DNA of 64,000 nt. Origin: Cupriavidus pauculus. GTDB taxonomy: Bacteria > Pseudomonadota > Gammaproteobacteria > Burkholderiales > Burkholderiaceae. Position 1 is the first letter of the stretch. Every line of letters begins with the position of its first letter. Position numbers and translations under genes: made by a program. Shown piece by piece: positions 26,023 to 35,647 of this stretch. The stretch covers positions 1,736,001 to 1,800,000 of the forward strand of contig NZ_CP033970.1 in assembly GCF_003854935.1 (NCBI RefSeq), read 5' to 3'. The notes under the pieces are model-generated. The model did no database searches. It was not told where the DNA came from and was given only the letters and a program-made list of their open reading frames with translations.

Positions 26023-26571
26023 TTATCCCTCTGCGGGTGGGGTGGACTGGGGCGGCGCGTCCACGCCCAGCGCCTGCGCCACGGCCTCCACGATCTGCGG
26101 ATAGGCGCCGCAGCGGCACAGGTTGCCGCTCATCCGCTCGCGGATTTCGGCGCGGTTGCGCGGGGGCGTCTCGCGCTGCAGCGCCACGGCCGAGCAGATC
26201 TGCCCGGGCGTGCAATAGCCGCACTGGAACGCGTCGCAGGCCATGAACGCGCGCTGGACGGGGTGCAGGTCGGGGCCGGGATGCAGGTCGGCCACGCCCT
26301 CGATGGTCGTGATGTCGGCGTCGTCGTACGCCACGGCCAGCGCCAGGCAGCTATTGATGCGCCGGCCATCGACAATCACGGTGCAGGCGCCGCACTGACC
26401 GTGGTCGCAGCCTTTCTTGGTGCCGGTCAGGTCCAGCTGGTCGCGCAGCAGGTCGAGCAGCGTGGTCCAGACGGGCAGGTCGAGCCGATAGTCCTGCCCG
26501 TTGATGCGCAGGTGGGTCCGGCGCCGCTGGGGCGCCTGGACGCTGTCGGGGAGGTGGACGGGGGCATCCAT
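26023..26571 (-). CDS. Xanthine/aldehyde dehydrogenase family, [2Fe-2S] subunit
   Basis: A 182-residue small subunit with both clusters visible: the plant-ferredoxin type (GCDHGQCGACTVIVDGR and INSCLALA) and the second cluster (QCGYCTPGQIC and GNLCRCGAYPQIVEAV). It is the first gene of the three-subunit operon. Unlike E. coli PaoA it has no twin-arginine leader; the N-terminus MDAPVHLPDSVQAPQRRR is short and hydrophilic, so the enzyme should stay in the cytoplasm. The substrate class (aldehyde or purine/heterocycle) is not fixed by sequence; aldehyde is favoured by the Pao-like FAD subunit. Confidence 0.93.
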   Translation of the reverse strand: MDAPVHLPDSVQAPQRRRTHLRINGQDYRLDLPVWTTLLDLLRDQLDLTGTKKGCDHGQCGACTVIVDGRRINSCLALAVAYDDADITTIEGVADLHPGPDLHPVQRAFMACDAFQCGYCTPGQICSAVALQRETPPRNRAEIRERMSGNLCRCGAYPQIVEAVAQALGVDAPPQSTPPAEG

Positions 26572-26576
26572 CGTCG

Positions 26577-26777
26577 TCAGCCTGAAATGTCCGGCTTGTC
26601 GCTCTGCGGGCGGTTGCCCTGCTCGTCGCGCGGAGACTGGTCCTCGCGCATGATCTCGTTGGGCGTCGGGGCCGCCTTGCCGGCGTCGGCGGGCGCCTTG
26701 TCGGCGGGGTCGCGCGGCTTCGCGGACGGGTCAGCGGCGGGCGGCGTGGGGGCGCCGGGGTTGTTCTGCGATGCCAT
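26577..26777 (-). CDS. Small Pro/Ala/Asp-rich hypothetical protein
   Basis: A 66-residue polar protein (MASQNNPGAPTPPAADPSAK at the start, ending NRPQSDKPDISG) with no hydrophobic segment and a composition typical of disordered proteins. CAGGAG lies a few bases before its ATG, so translation is believable. It ends 6 bp before the Fe-S subunit gene and is read in the same direction, so it could be the first gene of the molybdoenzyme transcript. I do not recognise a family. Confidence 0.6.
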   Translation of the reverse strand: MASQNNPGAPTPPAADPSAKPRDPADKAPADAGKAAPTPNEIMREDQSPRDEQGNRPQSDKPDISG

Positions 26778-27042
26778 GGCGGGCTCCTGGGGGTCGTTGC
26801 AGTGCCAGCAGGCGCGCAATTGTCGTACCCGTGCCGTCCCCGGCGCCACGCCCGGCGCGGCCGGCCGGAACGGGGCGCGGGATTGCAGTTTTCGAACCGA
26901 TCCGGTGTAACGGTTGCCGATCGGCGGCGTGCTGCGGCGCAGCAAATGTCGGTGCAACACCGACAGCCATTTCGGTCGGCGCGGGGTAGCATGAGTCGCT
27001 TTGCGTTGGCGATCTGGCCGTCCGGCAATCCGGGGCGTTGCC

Positions 27043-30000
27043 GTGACCTTTTCGACATCCATCGGTATGCACCCGTCCTCCCTGCAACGCTTCCTGTTCG
27101 GCGTCATCATCGTCCCGGTCTCGCTCGTCGTCGTCTTTGGCGTCGACGCGATGACGCCGCTCGGCCTGGCCGTCTGGCTGTTCTACCTCGTGCCGGTCTG
27201 CCTGTCGCTCTACGGCAACGACGCCCGGCTACCCCTGATCACGGCGGCCGCCGCCACGGTGCTGATCGGTATCGGCTACGCGCTGTCGCCCTCCGGCGGC
27301 GCCAACGTCCTGTTCGCGATCATCAACCGGTCAGCCGGCGTGATCATGGCGTGGTTCCTGGCGGTGGTGGTCTACCGCTACATCGTGGCGCAGCAGGCCA
27401 TGCAGCGCGCGAGTTGGCTGCAGCAGTCGCAGGTCAGGATCCACCAGGCGGTGCGCAACGCACAGTCGGCCGGCAATGTCGGCGACGCGCTGGTCCGCGC
27501 GCTGGCGGACGTGCTGCAGGCGCACGTCGGCGTGGTCTACCAGGTGGACGGCGCGCAGTTGCAGCGCCTGGCCACCTGGGCGCTGGCCGATGCCGACCGC
27601 CTGCCGCAGACGCTGGCCAAGGGCCAGACCCTGGCCGGCCAGGCGGCCGCCGAGAACCGCGTGATGGCCGTGGGCGGGCTGCCGGCGGATTACCTGCAGG
27701 TGTCGTCGGCGCTGGGCCGCTCGGCACCGACCGAGATCATCGCCGCGCCGCTGACGGCGGAGGGCGACGTGGTCGGCGTGGTGGAACTGGGCTTCATCAA
27801 GGCGCAGCGCGACACGGCCGACGTGGTGGAACTGCTGGAGCGGCTGGGCGAGTCGATCGGCATGACCGTGCGCGCCGCCGTCTACCGCGGCCGGCTGGAA
27901 AAGCTGCTGGCCGAGACGCAGCGCCAGAGCGAGGAACTGCAGGTGCAGCAGGAAGAGCTGCGCGTGTCGAACGAGGAACTGGAAGAGCGTGGCCGCGCGC
28001 TGATGGATTCGCAGGCGCGGCTCGAAGCCCAGCAGGCCGAGCTGGAGCAGACCAACGTCCAGCTAGAGGAACACGCCCAGCGGCTGGAAGGCCAGAAGCG
28101 CGAAATGCTCGCCTTCCAGGCCGAACTGGCGGCCAATTCGCGCGCGCTGGAACGCTCCAACCAGTACAAGAGCGAGTTCCTGGCCAATATGTCGCACGAA
28201 CTGCGCACGCCGCTGAACAGCGCACTGATCCTGGCCAAGCTGCTGCAGGAGAACAAGGAAGGCACGCTGACCGACGAACAGGTGCGCTACGCGGCCACGA
28301 TCCACGCGGCCAACACCGACCTGCTGAACCTGATCAACGACATCCTGGACCTGTCCAAGATCGAGGCCGGGCACCTGGTCATCGAGCCAGAGACGGTGGA
28401 GCTGAAATCGCTGAGCAGCACGCTGCAGAACCTGTTCGGCCCGATCGGCGAGGGCAAGGGCGTGCCGTTCCGCGTGGAGTTCATGCCCGGCGTGCCCGAA
28501 TCGATCGTGTCCGACAGCCAGCGCCTGCAACAGGTGCTCAAGAACCTGCTGTCCAACGCGTTCAAGTTCACGGAAACCGGCTCGGTCACGCTGGCGCTGG
28601 CCGCCCATGGCGACGATGCGGTGCGCTTTGAAGTGCGCGACACCGGCATCGGCATCCCGAAGGATAAGCAGCAGGTCATCTTCGAGGCATTCCAGCAGGC
28701 CGATGGCACCACGAGCCGCCGCTATGGCGGCACGGGGCTGGGGCTGTCGATCTCGCGCGAGCTGGGCCGGCTGCTCGGTGGCGCAATCTCGGTGGCCAGC
28801 GAGCCGGGGCAGGGCAGCGTTTTCGCGCTGACCGTGCCGCGCGTGCTGTCGACCGATGCCGCCTCGCAGGCCGGGCTGCTGACCCAGCCGCCCGCCGCGG
28901 CCCCGATCATGGCGCCGCCGTCGCGTGCGGTGCCGCCGGCTCCGGCGCCCGCGTCGGCCCCGCCCGAGCGCGTGCAGCCCGGCTTTCCGGCGCCGATTCC
29001 CGACGACCGCGACCATCGCACGCGCGGCAACCGGCTGATCCTGGTGGTCGAGGACGACATCGACTTCGCCGGCATCCTCTACGACCTGGCCCACGAACTC
29101 GATTTCGACTGCATCCACGCCACCACGTCGGCGCAGGGCCTGGAACTGGCGCGCCAGCACCAGCCGTGCGGCATCCTGCTGGACGTGGCGCTGCCCGACC
29201 AGTCGGGCCTGACGCTGCTGGACTGGCTCAAGCGCGACCCCTCCACGCGGCACATCCCCACGCACCTGGTGTCGGTCAGCGACCACGCCGAGGCGGCGCT
29301 GCACCTGGGCGCGGTGGGCTACACGTTCAAGCCCAGCGAGCGTGAGAAGCTGGCCGCCGCCATCCGCGGACTGGAGGCCCGCATGACGCCGGGCCAGCGC
29401 CGCGTGCTGGTGATCGAGGACGATCCGGCGCTGCGCGAGAGCATCCGCGCGCTGCTGAAATCGCTGGACGCCGAGATCGTCACGGCCGACAGCGTGGCTG
29501 CCGCCACCGCCACGCTGAACGGCACGCCGTTCGACTGCGTGGTGATGGACATGGTGCTGCCCGACGGCACCGGCCACGACCTGCTGGCGCACATGGCCAA
29601 CACGGCGCTGGCCGATGCCAACCCGATGCCGCCGGTCATCATCTACACGGGCCGCCAGCTCTCGGCCGAGGACGAGCGCCGGCTGCGCAAGTATTCGAAG
29701 TCGATCATCATCAAGGGCGCGCGCTCGCCGGACCGCCTGCTGGACGAAGTGACGCTGTTCCTGCACAGCGTGGAGTCGTCGCTGCCGCCGGAGCACCAGC
29801 GCATGCTGCGCGCCGCGCGCAACCGCGACGACACGTTCGACGGCCGCAAGCTGCTGCTGGTGGAGGATGATGCGCGCAACATCTTCGCGCTGTCGAAGGT
29901 CATCGAGCCGCTGGGCGCCACCGTGGAGATTGCCCGCAGCGGACGTGAGGCGCTGGACATGCTGAACCGCATGGACGACGTGGACCTGGTGCTGATGGAC

Positions 30001-30213
30001 ATCATGATGCCGGAGATGGACGGCATCACCGCCATGCGCCATATCCGCGAGATGCCGCGCTTTGCGCGCCTGCCGATCATCGCGCTGACGGCCAAGGCCA
30101 TGCAGTCCGACCGCGAGGCGTGCCTGCGCGCCGGCGCCAACGACTACATCGCCAAGCCGATCGACGTCGACAAGCTGCTTTCCCTGTGCCGCGTATGGCT
30201 TCACGCAAACTGA
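27043..30213 (+). CDS. Membrane hybrid histidine kinase with GAF and three receiver domains
   Basis: A protein of about 1056 residues. The N-terminus has four or five membrane spans ([34 protein letters not shown]), then a GAF domain, a Gln/Glu-rich coiled coil of about 90 residues, HisKA with His385 in [10 protein letters not shown], and HATPase_c ([22 protein letters not shown]). A Pro/Ala linker is followed by three receivers with phospho-acceptors Asp714, Asp836 and Asp986. It heads an operon with CheR, CheB and a receiver-kinase, so it probably integrates signals for a multi-protein phosphorelay. The start is uncertain: GTG 27043 or ATG 27067. Confidence 0.92.
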   Translation: MTFSTSIGMHPSSLQRFLFGVIIVPVSLVVVFGVDAMTPLGLAVWLFYLVPVCLSLYGNDARLPLITAAAATVLIGIGYALSPSGGANVLFAIINRSAGVIMAWFLAVVVYRYIVAQQAMQRASWLQQSQVRIHQAVRNAQSAGNVGDALVRALADVLQAHVGVVYQVDGAQLQRLATWALADADRLPQTLAKGQTLAGQAAAENRVMAVGGLPADYLQVSSALGRSAPTEIIAAPLTAEGDVVGVVELGFIKAQRDTADVVELLERLGESIGMTVRAAVYRGRLEKLLAETQRQSEELQVQQEELRVSNEELEERGRALMDSQARLEAQQAELEQTNVQLEEHAQRLEGQKREMLAFQAELAANSRALERSNQYKSEFLANMSHELRTPLNSALILAKLLQENKEGTLTDEQVRYAATIHAANTDLLNLINDILDLSKIEAGHLVIEPETVELKSLSSTLQNLFGPIGEGKGVPFRVEFMPGVPESIVSDSQRLQQVLKNLLSNAFKFTETGSVTLALAAHGDDAVRFEVRDTGIGIPKDKQQVIFEAFQQADGTTSRRYGGTGLGLSISRELGRLLGGAISVASEPGQGSVFALTVPRVLSTDAASQAGLLTQPPAAAPIMAPPSRAVPPAPAPASAPPERVQPGFPAPIPDDRDHRTRGNRLILVVEDDIDFAGILYDLAHELDFDCIHATTSAQGLELARQHQPCGILLDVALPDQSGLTLLDWLKRDPSTRHIPTHLVSVSDHAEAALHLGAVGYTFKPSEREKLAAAIRGLEARMTPGQRRVLVIEDDPALRESIRALLKSLDAEIVTADSVAAATATLNGTPFDCVVMDMVLPDGTGHDLLAHMANTALADANPMPPVIIYTGRQLSAEDERRLRKYSKSIIIKGARSPDRLLDEVTLFLHSVESSLPPEHQRMLRAARNRDDTFDGRKLLLVEDDARNIFALSKVIEPLGATVEIARSGREALDMLNRMDDVDLVLMDIMMPEMDGITAMRHIREMPRFARLPIIALTAKAMQSDREACLRAGANDYIAKPIDVDKLLSLCRVWLHAN

Positions 30214-31088
30214 AACCGCAGGGCCCCCGCGCCCAGGTGGCCGTGCCGGGGCTGGACGGCGGCGTGGTGCTGCCCGACGCCAACTTTGACATCGAGCTGG
30301 AACTGCTGCTGCAGGCCATCTTCCTGAAGTACCAGCACGACTTCCGGCGGTACTCGCGCGCGTCGATGCGCCGGCGGCTGCAGCAGGCGCTGCAGGACAT
30401 GCAGGTGCCCACGCTGTCGCAACTGCAGGACCGCATGCTGCGCGATGCGGCCGTGTTCGGCCGGCTGCTCCAGTACCTGACGGTGCAGGTCAGCGAGATG
30501 TTCCGCGACCCGGCCTATTTCCTGGCCATCCGCGAGCACGTGGTGCCGGTGCTGCAGACCTATCCGTCGGTCAACGTCTGGGTGGCCGGCTGCAGCAGCG
30601 GCGAGGAACTGTGGTCGCTGGCCATCCTGTTCGAGGAGGAAGGGCTGGCGGCGCGCACCGTGTTCTATGCCACCGACATCAACCCGGAAGCGCTGGCCAT
30701 CGCCCGCACCGGGGTCTACGACGCCGGGCGGCTGCGCGGCTTTGGCGAAAACTACCTGGCGGCCGGCGGCCGGCGCTCGCTGTCGGACTACTATCACGCG
30801 GCGTACGGCAAGGCCAAGTTCAACGCCCAGCTGATCCGCCAGTCGGTGTTTGCCGACCACAGCCTGGCCACCGACAGCGTGTTCCAGGAGGCCCAGCTGG
30901 TCTCGTGCCGCAACGTGCTGATCTATTTCGACCGCCCGCTGCAGGACCGCGCCATCGGCCTGTTCCGCGACGCGCTGGCGCGCCGCGGCTTCCTGGGCCT
31001 GGGCAGCAAGGAGAGCCTGCATTTCAGCGCGCATGCGCAGGATTTCGAGACGGTGGCGTCGCACGAGCGGCTCTACCGCAAGCTCTGA
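30195..31088 (+). CDS. CheR-type protein-glutamate O-methyltransferase
   Basis: A 297-residue CheR. The N-terminal helical domain includes YSRASMRRRLQQALQDM. The SAM-binding domain has FRDPAYFLAIREHVVPVL, the motif I region VWVAGCSSGEELWSLAILF, YATDINPEALAIARTGVY and CRNVLIYFDRPLQ. It would methylate receptor glutamates. The gene overlaps the hybrid kinase by 19 bp and precedes a CheB esterase, yet no chemoreceptor, CheA or CheW is in view. Such stand-alone CheR-CheB-hybrid kinase groups occur in Proteobacteria and seem to serve adaptation of non-flagellar sensory kinases. Confidence 0.92.
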   Translation: MASRKLKPQGPRAQVAVPGLDGGVVLPDANFDIELELLLQAIFLKYQHDFRRYSRASMRRRLQQALQDMQVPTLSQLQDRMLRDAAVFGRLLQYLTVQVSEMFRDPAYFLAIREHVVPVLQTYPSVNVWVAGCSSGEELWSLAILFEEEGLAARTVFYATDINPEALAIARTGVYDAGRLRGFGENYLAAGGRRSLSDYYHAAYGKAKFNAQLIRQSVFADHSLATDSVFQEAQLVSCRNVLIYFDRPLQDRAIGLFRDALARRGFLGLGSKESLHFSAHAQDFETVASHERLYRKL

Positions 31089-31096
31089 GGACCGAC

Positions 31097-31693
31097 ATGG
31101 ACAGCACGACGCGGACGTATGGCGGGGTGGTGATCGGCGGCTCGGCCGGCGCGCTGGAGGCGCTGAACGCGCTGTTGCCGATGCTGCCGGCGCACATGGT
31201 GCCGCCCGTGGTGGTGGTCATGCACCAGATGCCGTCGGGCCCGAGCCTGCTGCCCGAGATCTTCACGTCGCGCTGCGTGCTGCCCGTGCTGGAGGCCGAG
31301 GACAAGCTGGCCGTGCAGCCGGGCCACCTGTACGTGGCCCCGCCCGACTATCACCTGCTCGTGGAACGTGATCCCGACGCGCCGGACGCCGTGCGGCTGG
31401 CGCTGTCGGTCGATCCTCCCGTGCGCTTCTCGCGGCCGTCGATCGACGTGCTGTTCGAATCGGCCGCCTATGCCTGGCAACGACGGGCGCTGGGCATCCT
31501 GCTTTCCGGCGCCAACGACGACGGCGCGCGCGGGCTGGCGGCCATCCGCGCGGCCGGCGGGCAAGCCTGGGTGCAGACGCCCGAGAGTGCGCTGGTCGAC
31601 ACCATGCCGCAGGAAGCGATCACGCGCGGCGCGGCAGACCGCGTCCTGACCCTGGAAGCGATTGGCCACGGGCTGGCCCGCCTGACTGAATGA
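31097..31693 (+). CDS. CheB-type protein-glutamate methylesterase (catalytic domain only)
   Basis: A 198-residue protein equal to the esterase half of CheB, without the usual N-terminal receiver. The catalytic triad is visible as Ser16 (GGSAGALEAL), His43 (VMHQMPSGPSLL) and Asp142 (SGANDDGARGL). PGHLYVAPPDYHLL and DTMPQEAI are typical CheB segments. Lacking the receiver, it must be controlled otherwise, perhaps by the receivers of the hybrid kinase or of the next gene, whose ATG overlaps its stop (ATGA). It presumably demethylates or deamidates what the adjacent CheR modifies. Confidence 0.92.
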   Translation: MDSTTRTYGGVVIGGSAGALEALNALLPMLPAHMVPPVVVVMHQMPSGPSLLPEIFTSRCVLPVLEAEDKLAVQPGHLYVAPPDYHLLVERDPDAPDAVRLALSVDPPVRFSRPSIDVLFESAAYAWQRRALGILLSGANDDGARGLAAIRAAGGQAWVQTPESALVDTMPQEAITRGAADRVLTLEAIGHGLARLTE

Positions 31694-32835
31694 CCCCTAC
31701 CATGCAACCTCCCGTCAAGATCCTCGCGGTCGACGATATCGCCTCGAACCTGACCGCGCTGGACGCCGTGCTGGCCCGGCCGGGCGTCGAGATCGTCCAC
31801 GCCAATTCCGGCGCCCAGGCGCTGGAACTGCTGCTGGAGCACGAGTTCGGCCTGGCCATTCTTGACGTGCACATGCCCGAGATGGACGGCTTCGAGCTGG
31901 CCGAGCTGATGCGCGGCAGCAAGCGCACGAGCCAGATCCCGATCCTGTTCCTGACCGCGGCCGGCCACGACAGCCAGCGCGCGTTCCGGGGCTACGCCAC
32001 CGGGGCGGTCGACTTCCTGTTCAAGCCGGTTGATGCGCGCGTGCTGTCCGCCAAGGTCGACGTGTTCGTGCAGTTGGCCCAGCAGAAGCAGCTGCTGGCC
32101 GAGCAGCTCGAAACCGCCCAGCAACTGCTGAAGACCAACGAGATGCTGATGGCGGTGCTGGCGCACGACCTGCGCACGCCGCTGTCGGCCATTATCGCGT
32201 CGGCGTCGTTCCTGGGCCGTTTTGGCGGGGAAGAGAAGCTGAAGCCGGCCACCGACCGCATCGCCCGCAGCAGCCAGCGCATGGCGCGCATGGTGGACCA
32301 GCTGCTGCACGTGGCGCGGCTGCACGGCGGCCGCGTGAGCCTGATGCCGCAGGCGTCTGACCTGGGCGCGATCTGCGCGGCCATCGTCGACGAATGCCAG
32401 GTGTCGCGGGGCGCGGCGGCGGTGACGCTGGAACAGCGCGGCGACACGCGCGCGACGATCGACCCGGACCTGATCGCGCAGGTAGTGCAGAACCTGATTG
32501 GCAACGCGCTCCAGCACGGCGATCCGGCCAGCCCTGTGGTCGTCACGCTGGACGGCACGGCGGCCGATACGCTGGTGATGTCGGTGTCGAACGGCGGCGT
32601 GATCGACGCCCGCGCGCTGCCCCATATCTTCGAGGCGTTCCGATCCGGCGCGGACGCGCCGGCGGGCGGCGGCACCCCGGAAGGGCTCGGCCTGGGCCTT
32701 TACATCGCGCGCGAGCTGGTGATGCTGCACGGCGGCACCGTGGTGGCCGATTCGTCGCCCGAGCAGCGCACCACCACCTTCACCATGACGCTGCCGCGCG
32801 AATGCTGCACGGCCCAGCGGGCCATCCAGCCCTGA
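31690..32835 (+). CDS. Receiver-histidine kinase (REC-HisKA-HATPase)
   Basis: A 381-residue soluble protein with an N-terminal receiver (ILAVDDIASNL; Asp59 in LAILDVHMPEMDG; Lys in FLFKPVDARV), a short coiled coil, HisKA with His159 in LAHDLRTPLS, and HATPase_c (NLIGNALQHG, GLGLGLYIAREL). It has no membrane segments. The arrangement suggests that the receiver gates the kinase, letting it act as a relay downstream of the large hybrid kinase. It is the last gene of the signalling operon; the convergent aceE-like gene ends 7 bp away. Confidence 0.92.
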   Translation: MTPTMQPPVKILAVDDIASNLTALDAVLARPGVEIVHANSGAQALELLLEHEFGLAILDVHMPEMDGFELAELMRGSKRTSQIPILFLTAAGHDSQRAFRGYATGAVDFLFKPVDARVLSAKVDVFVQLAQQKQLLAEQLETAQQLLKTNEMLMAVLAHDLRTPLSAIIASASFLGRFGGEEKLKPATDRIARSSQRMARMVDQLLHVARLHGGRVSLMPQASDLGAICAAIVDECQVSRGAAAVTLEQRGDTRATIDPDLIAQVVQNLIGNALQHGDPASPVVVTLDGTAADTLVMSVSNGGVIDARALPHIFEAFRSGADAPAGGGTPEGLGLGLYIARELVMLHGGTVVADSSPEQRTTTFTMTLPRECCTAQRAIQP

Positions 32836-32842
32836 GCGGCCG

Positions 32843-35500
32843 TCAGCGCGCCCAGGGTGCCTCGGCCGTCGCCTGCAGGCCGTAGCGCGCCACCGCCTCG
32901 GCATGGCGCGTGGCATCCACGGCATGCAGCGCGGCAGCCACGATGTGGTGGCGGTCGATACCGAAGAAGCGGCGCAGCGCGCCGCGTGTGTCGCTGCGGC
33001 CGAACCCGTCAGTCCCCAGTGCGATGTAGCGGGCCGGCACGTACGGCGCGATGAGCTGCGCGTAGGCGCGCACGTAGTCGGTGGCGGCCACGACCGGCGT
33101 GGAGCCGGCCAGGCAGCGGGCCACGTGGCTGGTGGCGTCGGCATCGCCGCCGAACATCTGCTGCCGCTCGCATTCCCGCGCATCGCGGGCCAGTTCCGGG
33201 AAGCTCGTCACGCTCCATATCTCGCTGGGCACCTGCCAGTCCTGCGCCAGCAGCTCGGCGGCGGCAATCACCTCGCGCAGGATCGGGCCGGAGCCCAGCA
33301 AGCGCACCCGTGGCGCGCCGTCGCCCTGCGTGCCGAAGCGGTACATGCCGCGCACCACATCGGCGTGGGCCGATTCGGGCAGCGGCGGATGGGCGTAGTT
33401 CTCGTTGTTGACGGTGATGTAGTAGAACTCGTCGCGTTGCTGTTCGAGCATCGCCCGCGCGCCGTGGTCGATGATCACGGCGGCCTCGCCGATGAAGGCC
33501 GGGTCGTAGGCGCGGCAGTTGGGCACCGTGGCGGCCACAAGCTGGCTGCTGCCGTCCTGGTGCTGCAGCCCCTCGCCGGACAGCGTGGTGCGCCCGGCCG
33601 TGGCGCCGATCAGGAAGCCGCGAGCGCGCTGGTCGGCGGCGGCCCAGATCATGTCGCCCACGCGCTGGAAGCCGAACATCGAGTAATAGATGTAGAACGG
33701 CAGCATCGGCTCGCCGTTGACGCTGTAGGACGTGGCGGCCGCCGTCCACGACGCCATCGCGCCGGCCTCGGTGATGCCTTCCTCCAGAAGCTGGCCGTCG
33801 CGGCTTTCCTTGTAATAGAGCATCGAGCCGGCGTCCTCCGGCTCGTAGAGCTGGCCCACCGGCGAATAGATGCCGATCTGGCGGAACAGGTTGGCCATGC
33901 CGAACGTGCGCGCCTCGTCGGCCACGATCGGCACCACGCGCGGGCCGATGGCGCGGTCCTTGATCAGGTTCGTGAACAGCCGCACGACGCCCGTGGTGGT
34001 CGACACCTCGCGGCCGTCCGGCGCCAGCGCAAAGCCGGCGTAGGCTTGCAGCGGTGGCACGGGCAGGGCCGGCGCCTGCGTGCTTCGGCGCGGCAGGAAG
34101 CCGCCCAGCGCGGCGCGGCGCTCGCGCAGGTAGCGCATCTCGGGGCTGTTCTCGGCCGGCTTGTAGAACTGCATCGATTCCAGCGCGGCATCGTCGATGG
34201 GCAGCTGGAACCGCTGGCGGAACGCGTGCAGCGCGTCGGTATCGAGCTTCTTCTGCTGGTGGGCCGTCATGCGCGACTCCCCGGCGTTGCCCATGCCAAA
34301 GCCCTTCTTGGTCTTGGCCAGGATCACGGTCGGCCGGCCCGTATGCCGCACGGCCGCGTCATAGGCCGCGTGCAGCTTGCGCAGGTCGTGGCCGCCGCGC
34401 CGCAGGCCGTCGATGTCGGCGGCGCTCATGCCGGCCACCAGCGCCTTCAGCTCGGGGTCCTGGTGGAAGAAGTGGGACAGGTTGTAGTCGCCGTCCTTGG
34501 CGCCCAGGTTCTGGTATTCGCCATCGACCATGGCCGCAAAGCGCTTGAGCAGCGCGTGCTGGGTATCGCGCGCGAACAGGGCGTCCCATTCGGAACCCCA
34601 GACCACCTTGATGACATTCCAGCCCGCGCCGCTGAACAGCGCCTCCAGCTCGTTGATGACCTGCCCGTTGCCGCGCACCGGGCCGTCCAGCCGCTGTAGA
34701 TTGCAGTTGATGACGAACGTCAGGTTGTCCAGCCGCTCGCGCGCGGCCAGCGACAGCGCGGCCAGCGATTCGGGCTCGTCCATCTCGCCGTCGCCGAACA
34801 CGCCCCAGACGCGGCGTCCGGCCGTTGGCGCGATGCCGCGGTGCTCCAGGTAGCGCAGAAAGCGCGCCTGGTAGATCGCGCTGATCGGGCCAATGCCCAT
34901 CGAGCCGGTCGGGAACTGCCAGAAATCGGGCATCAGCCACGGATGGGGGTAGGAACACAGGCCGCCACCGTCCACCTCCTGCCGGTAGCGCGCCAACTGG
35001 TCCTCCGACAGCCGGCCCTCCAGGAAGGCGCGCGCGTACACGCCCGGCGCCGAGTGCGGCTGGAAGAAGACCAGGTCGCCCCGGCGCTCGGCCGTATCGG
35101 CGCGAAAGAAGTGCTGGAAGCCGACTTCGAAGATCTCGGCGGCCGACGCGTAGCTGGCCAGATGGCCGCCCAGTTCGCCATACGCCTTGTTGGCGCGCAC
35201 CACCATCGCCAGCGCGTTCCAGCGCAGGATGGCCGTCAGCCGTTGCTCGATGGCAAGGTCGCCGGGGTAGGGCGGCTGGGCGTGCGCGGGAATCGTGTTC
35301 TGGTAGGCGGAGTACGGGTGGGCGCGGTGGTCCAGCCCCAGGTGGCCGGCATGCTGGCCCAGCTGCTCCAGCAGGAAGCCGGCGCGCTGCGGGCCCGCGC
35401 AGTCCACGACGCCGCTCAGCGCGTCCAGCCATTCGCGGGTTTCGAGTGGATCGATATCGCCGTCGATCTGCAGCGGTGTCAGCGGTTCGGCGCGCCCCAT
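32843..35500 (-). CDS. Pyruvate dehydrogenase E1 component, homodimeric AceE type (orphan copy)
   Basis: An 885-residue thiamine-diphosphate enzyme matching AceE throughout: NTIPAHAQPPYPGDLAIEQR, HFFRADTAERRGDLVFFQPH, the ThDP/Mg motif GDGEMDEPES with NCNLQRLDGPVRGNG, and TSYSVNGEPMLPFYIYYSMF. It decarboxylates pyruvate and acetylates the lipoyl groups of E2. AceE is normally followed by aceF and lpd; neither is here, and the gene ends against a signalling operon. It is therefore probably a second copy that borrows the main E2/E3, or acts on a related 2-oxo acid. It starts 148 bp from the stop of the P450 gene. Confidence 0.93.
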   Translation of the reverse strand: MGRAEPLTPLQIDGDIDPLETREWLDALSGVVDCAGPQRAGFLLEQLGQHAGHLGLDHRAHPYSAYQNTIPAHAQPPYPGDLAIEQRLTAILRWNALAMVVRANKAYGELGGHLASYASAAEIFEVGFQHFFRADTAERRGDLVFFQPHSAPGVYARAFLEGRLSEDQLARYRQEVDGGGLCSYPHPWLMPDFWQFPTGSMGIGPISAIYQARFLRYLEHRGIAPTAGRRVWGVFGDGEMDEPESLAALSLAARERLDNLTFVINCNLQRLDGPVRGNGQVINELEALFSGAGWNVIKVVWGSEWDALFARDTQHALLKRFAAMVDGEYQNLGAKDGDYNLSHFFHQDPELKALVAGMSAADIDGLRRGGHDLRKLHAAYDAAVRHTGRPTVILAKTKKGFGMGNAGESRMTAHQQKKLDTDALHAFRQRFQLPIDDAALESMQFYKPAENSPEMRYLRERRAALGGFLPRRSTQAPALPVPPLQAYAGFALAPDGREVSTTTGVVRLFTNLIKDRAIGPRVVPIVADEARTFGMANLFRQIGIYSPVGQLYEPEDAGSMLYYKESRDGQLLEEGITEAGAMASWTAAATSYSVNGEPMLPFYIYYSMFGFQRVGDMIWAAADQRARGFLIGATAGRTTLSGEGLQHQDGSSQLVAATVPNCRAYDPAFIGEAAVIIDHGARAMLEQQRDEFYYITVNNENYAHPPLPESAHADVVRGMYRFGTQGDGAPRVRLLGSGPILREVIAAAELLAQDWQVPSEIWSVTSFPELARDARECERQQMFGGDADATSHVARCLAGSTPVVAATDYVRAYAQLIAPYVPARYIALGTDGFGRSDTRGALRRFFGIDRHHIVAAALHAVDATRHAEAVARYGLQATAEAPWAR

Positions 35501-35647
35501 GGCCGGTCTCCTGATGCGGTTGTCGTGCCTACGATTCTAGGCCGCACCCGCAGGCCGGAAATGTCGGATTGCGCCGGTCGACGCCGGATCTGCAGCACGC
35601 CGTGTGGCGCTATGCCGATCCTGCGGCATGACCTGCTGCGGGACCGC

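Noticed and set aside
28063-30204. A 713-codon frame opposite the hybrid histidine kinase
   Set aside because: The kinase and receiver motifs on the plus strand are complete; the reverse frame has only low-complexity composition.
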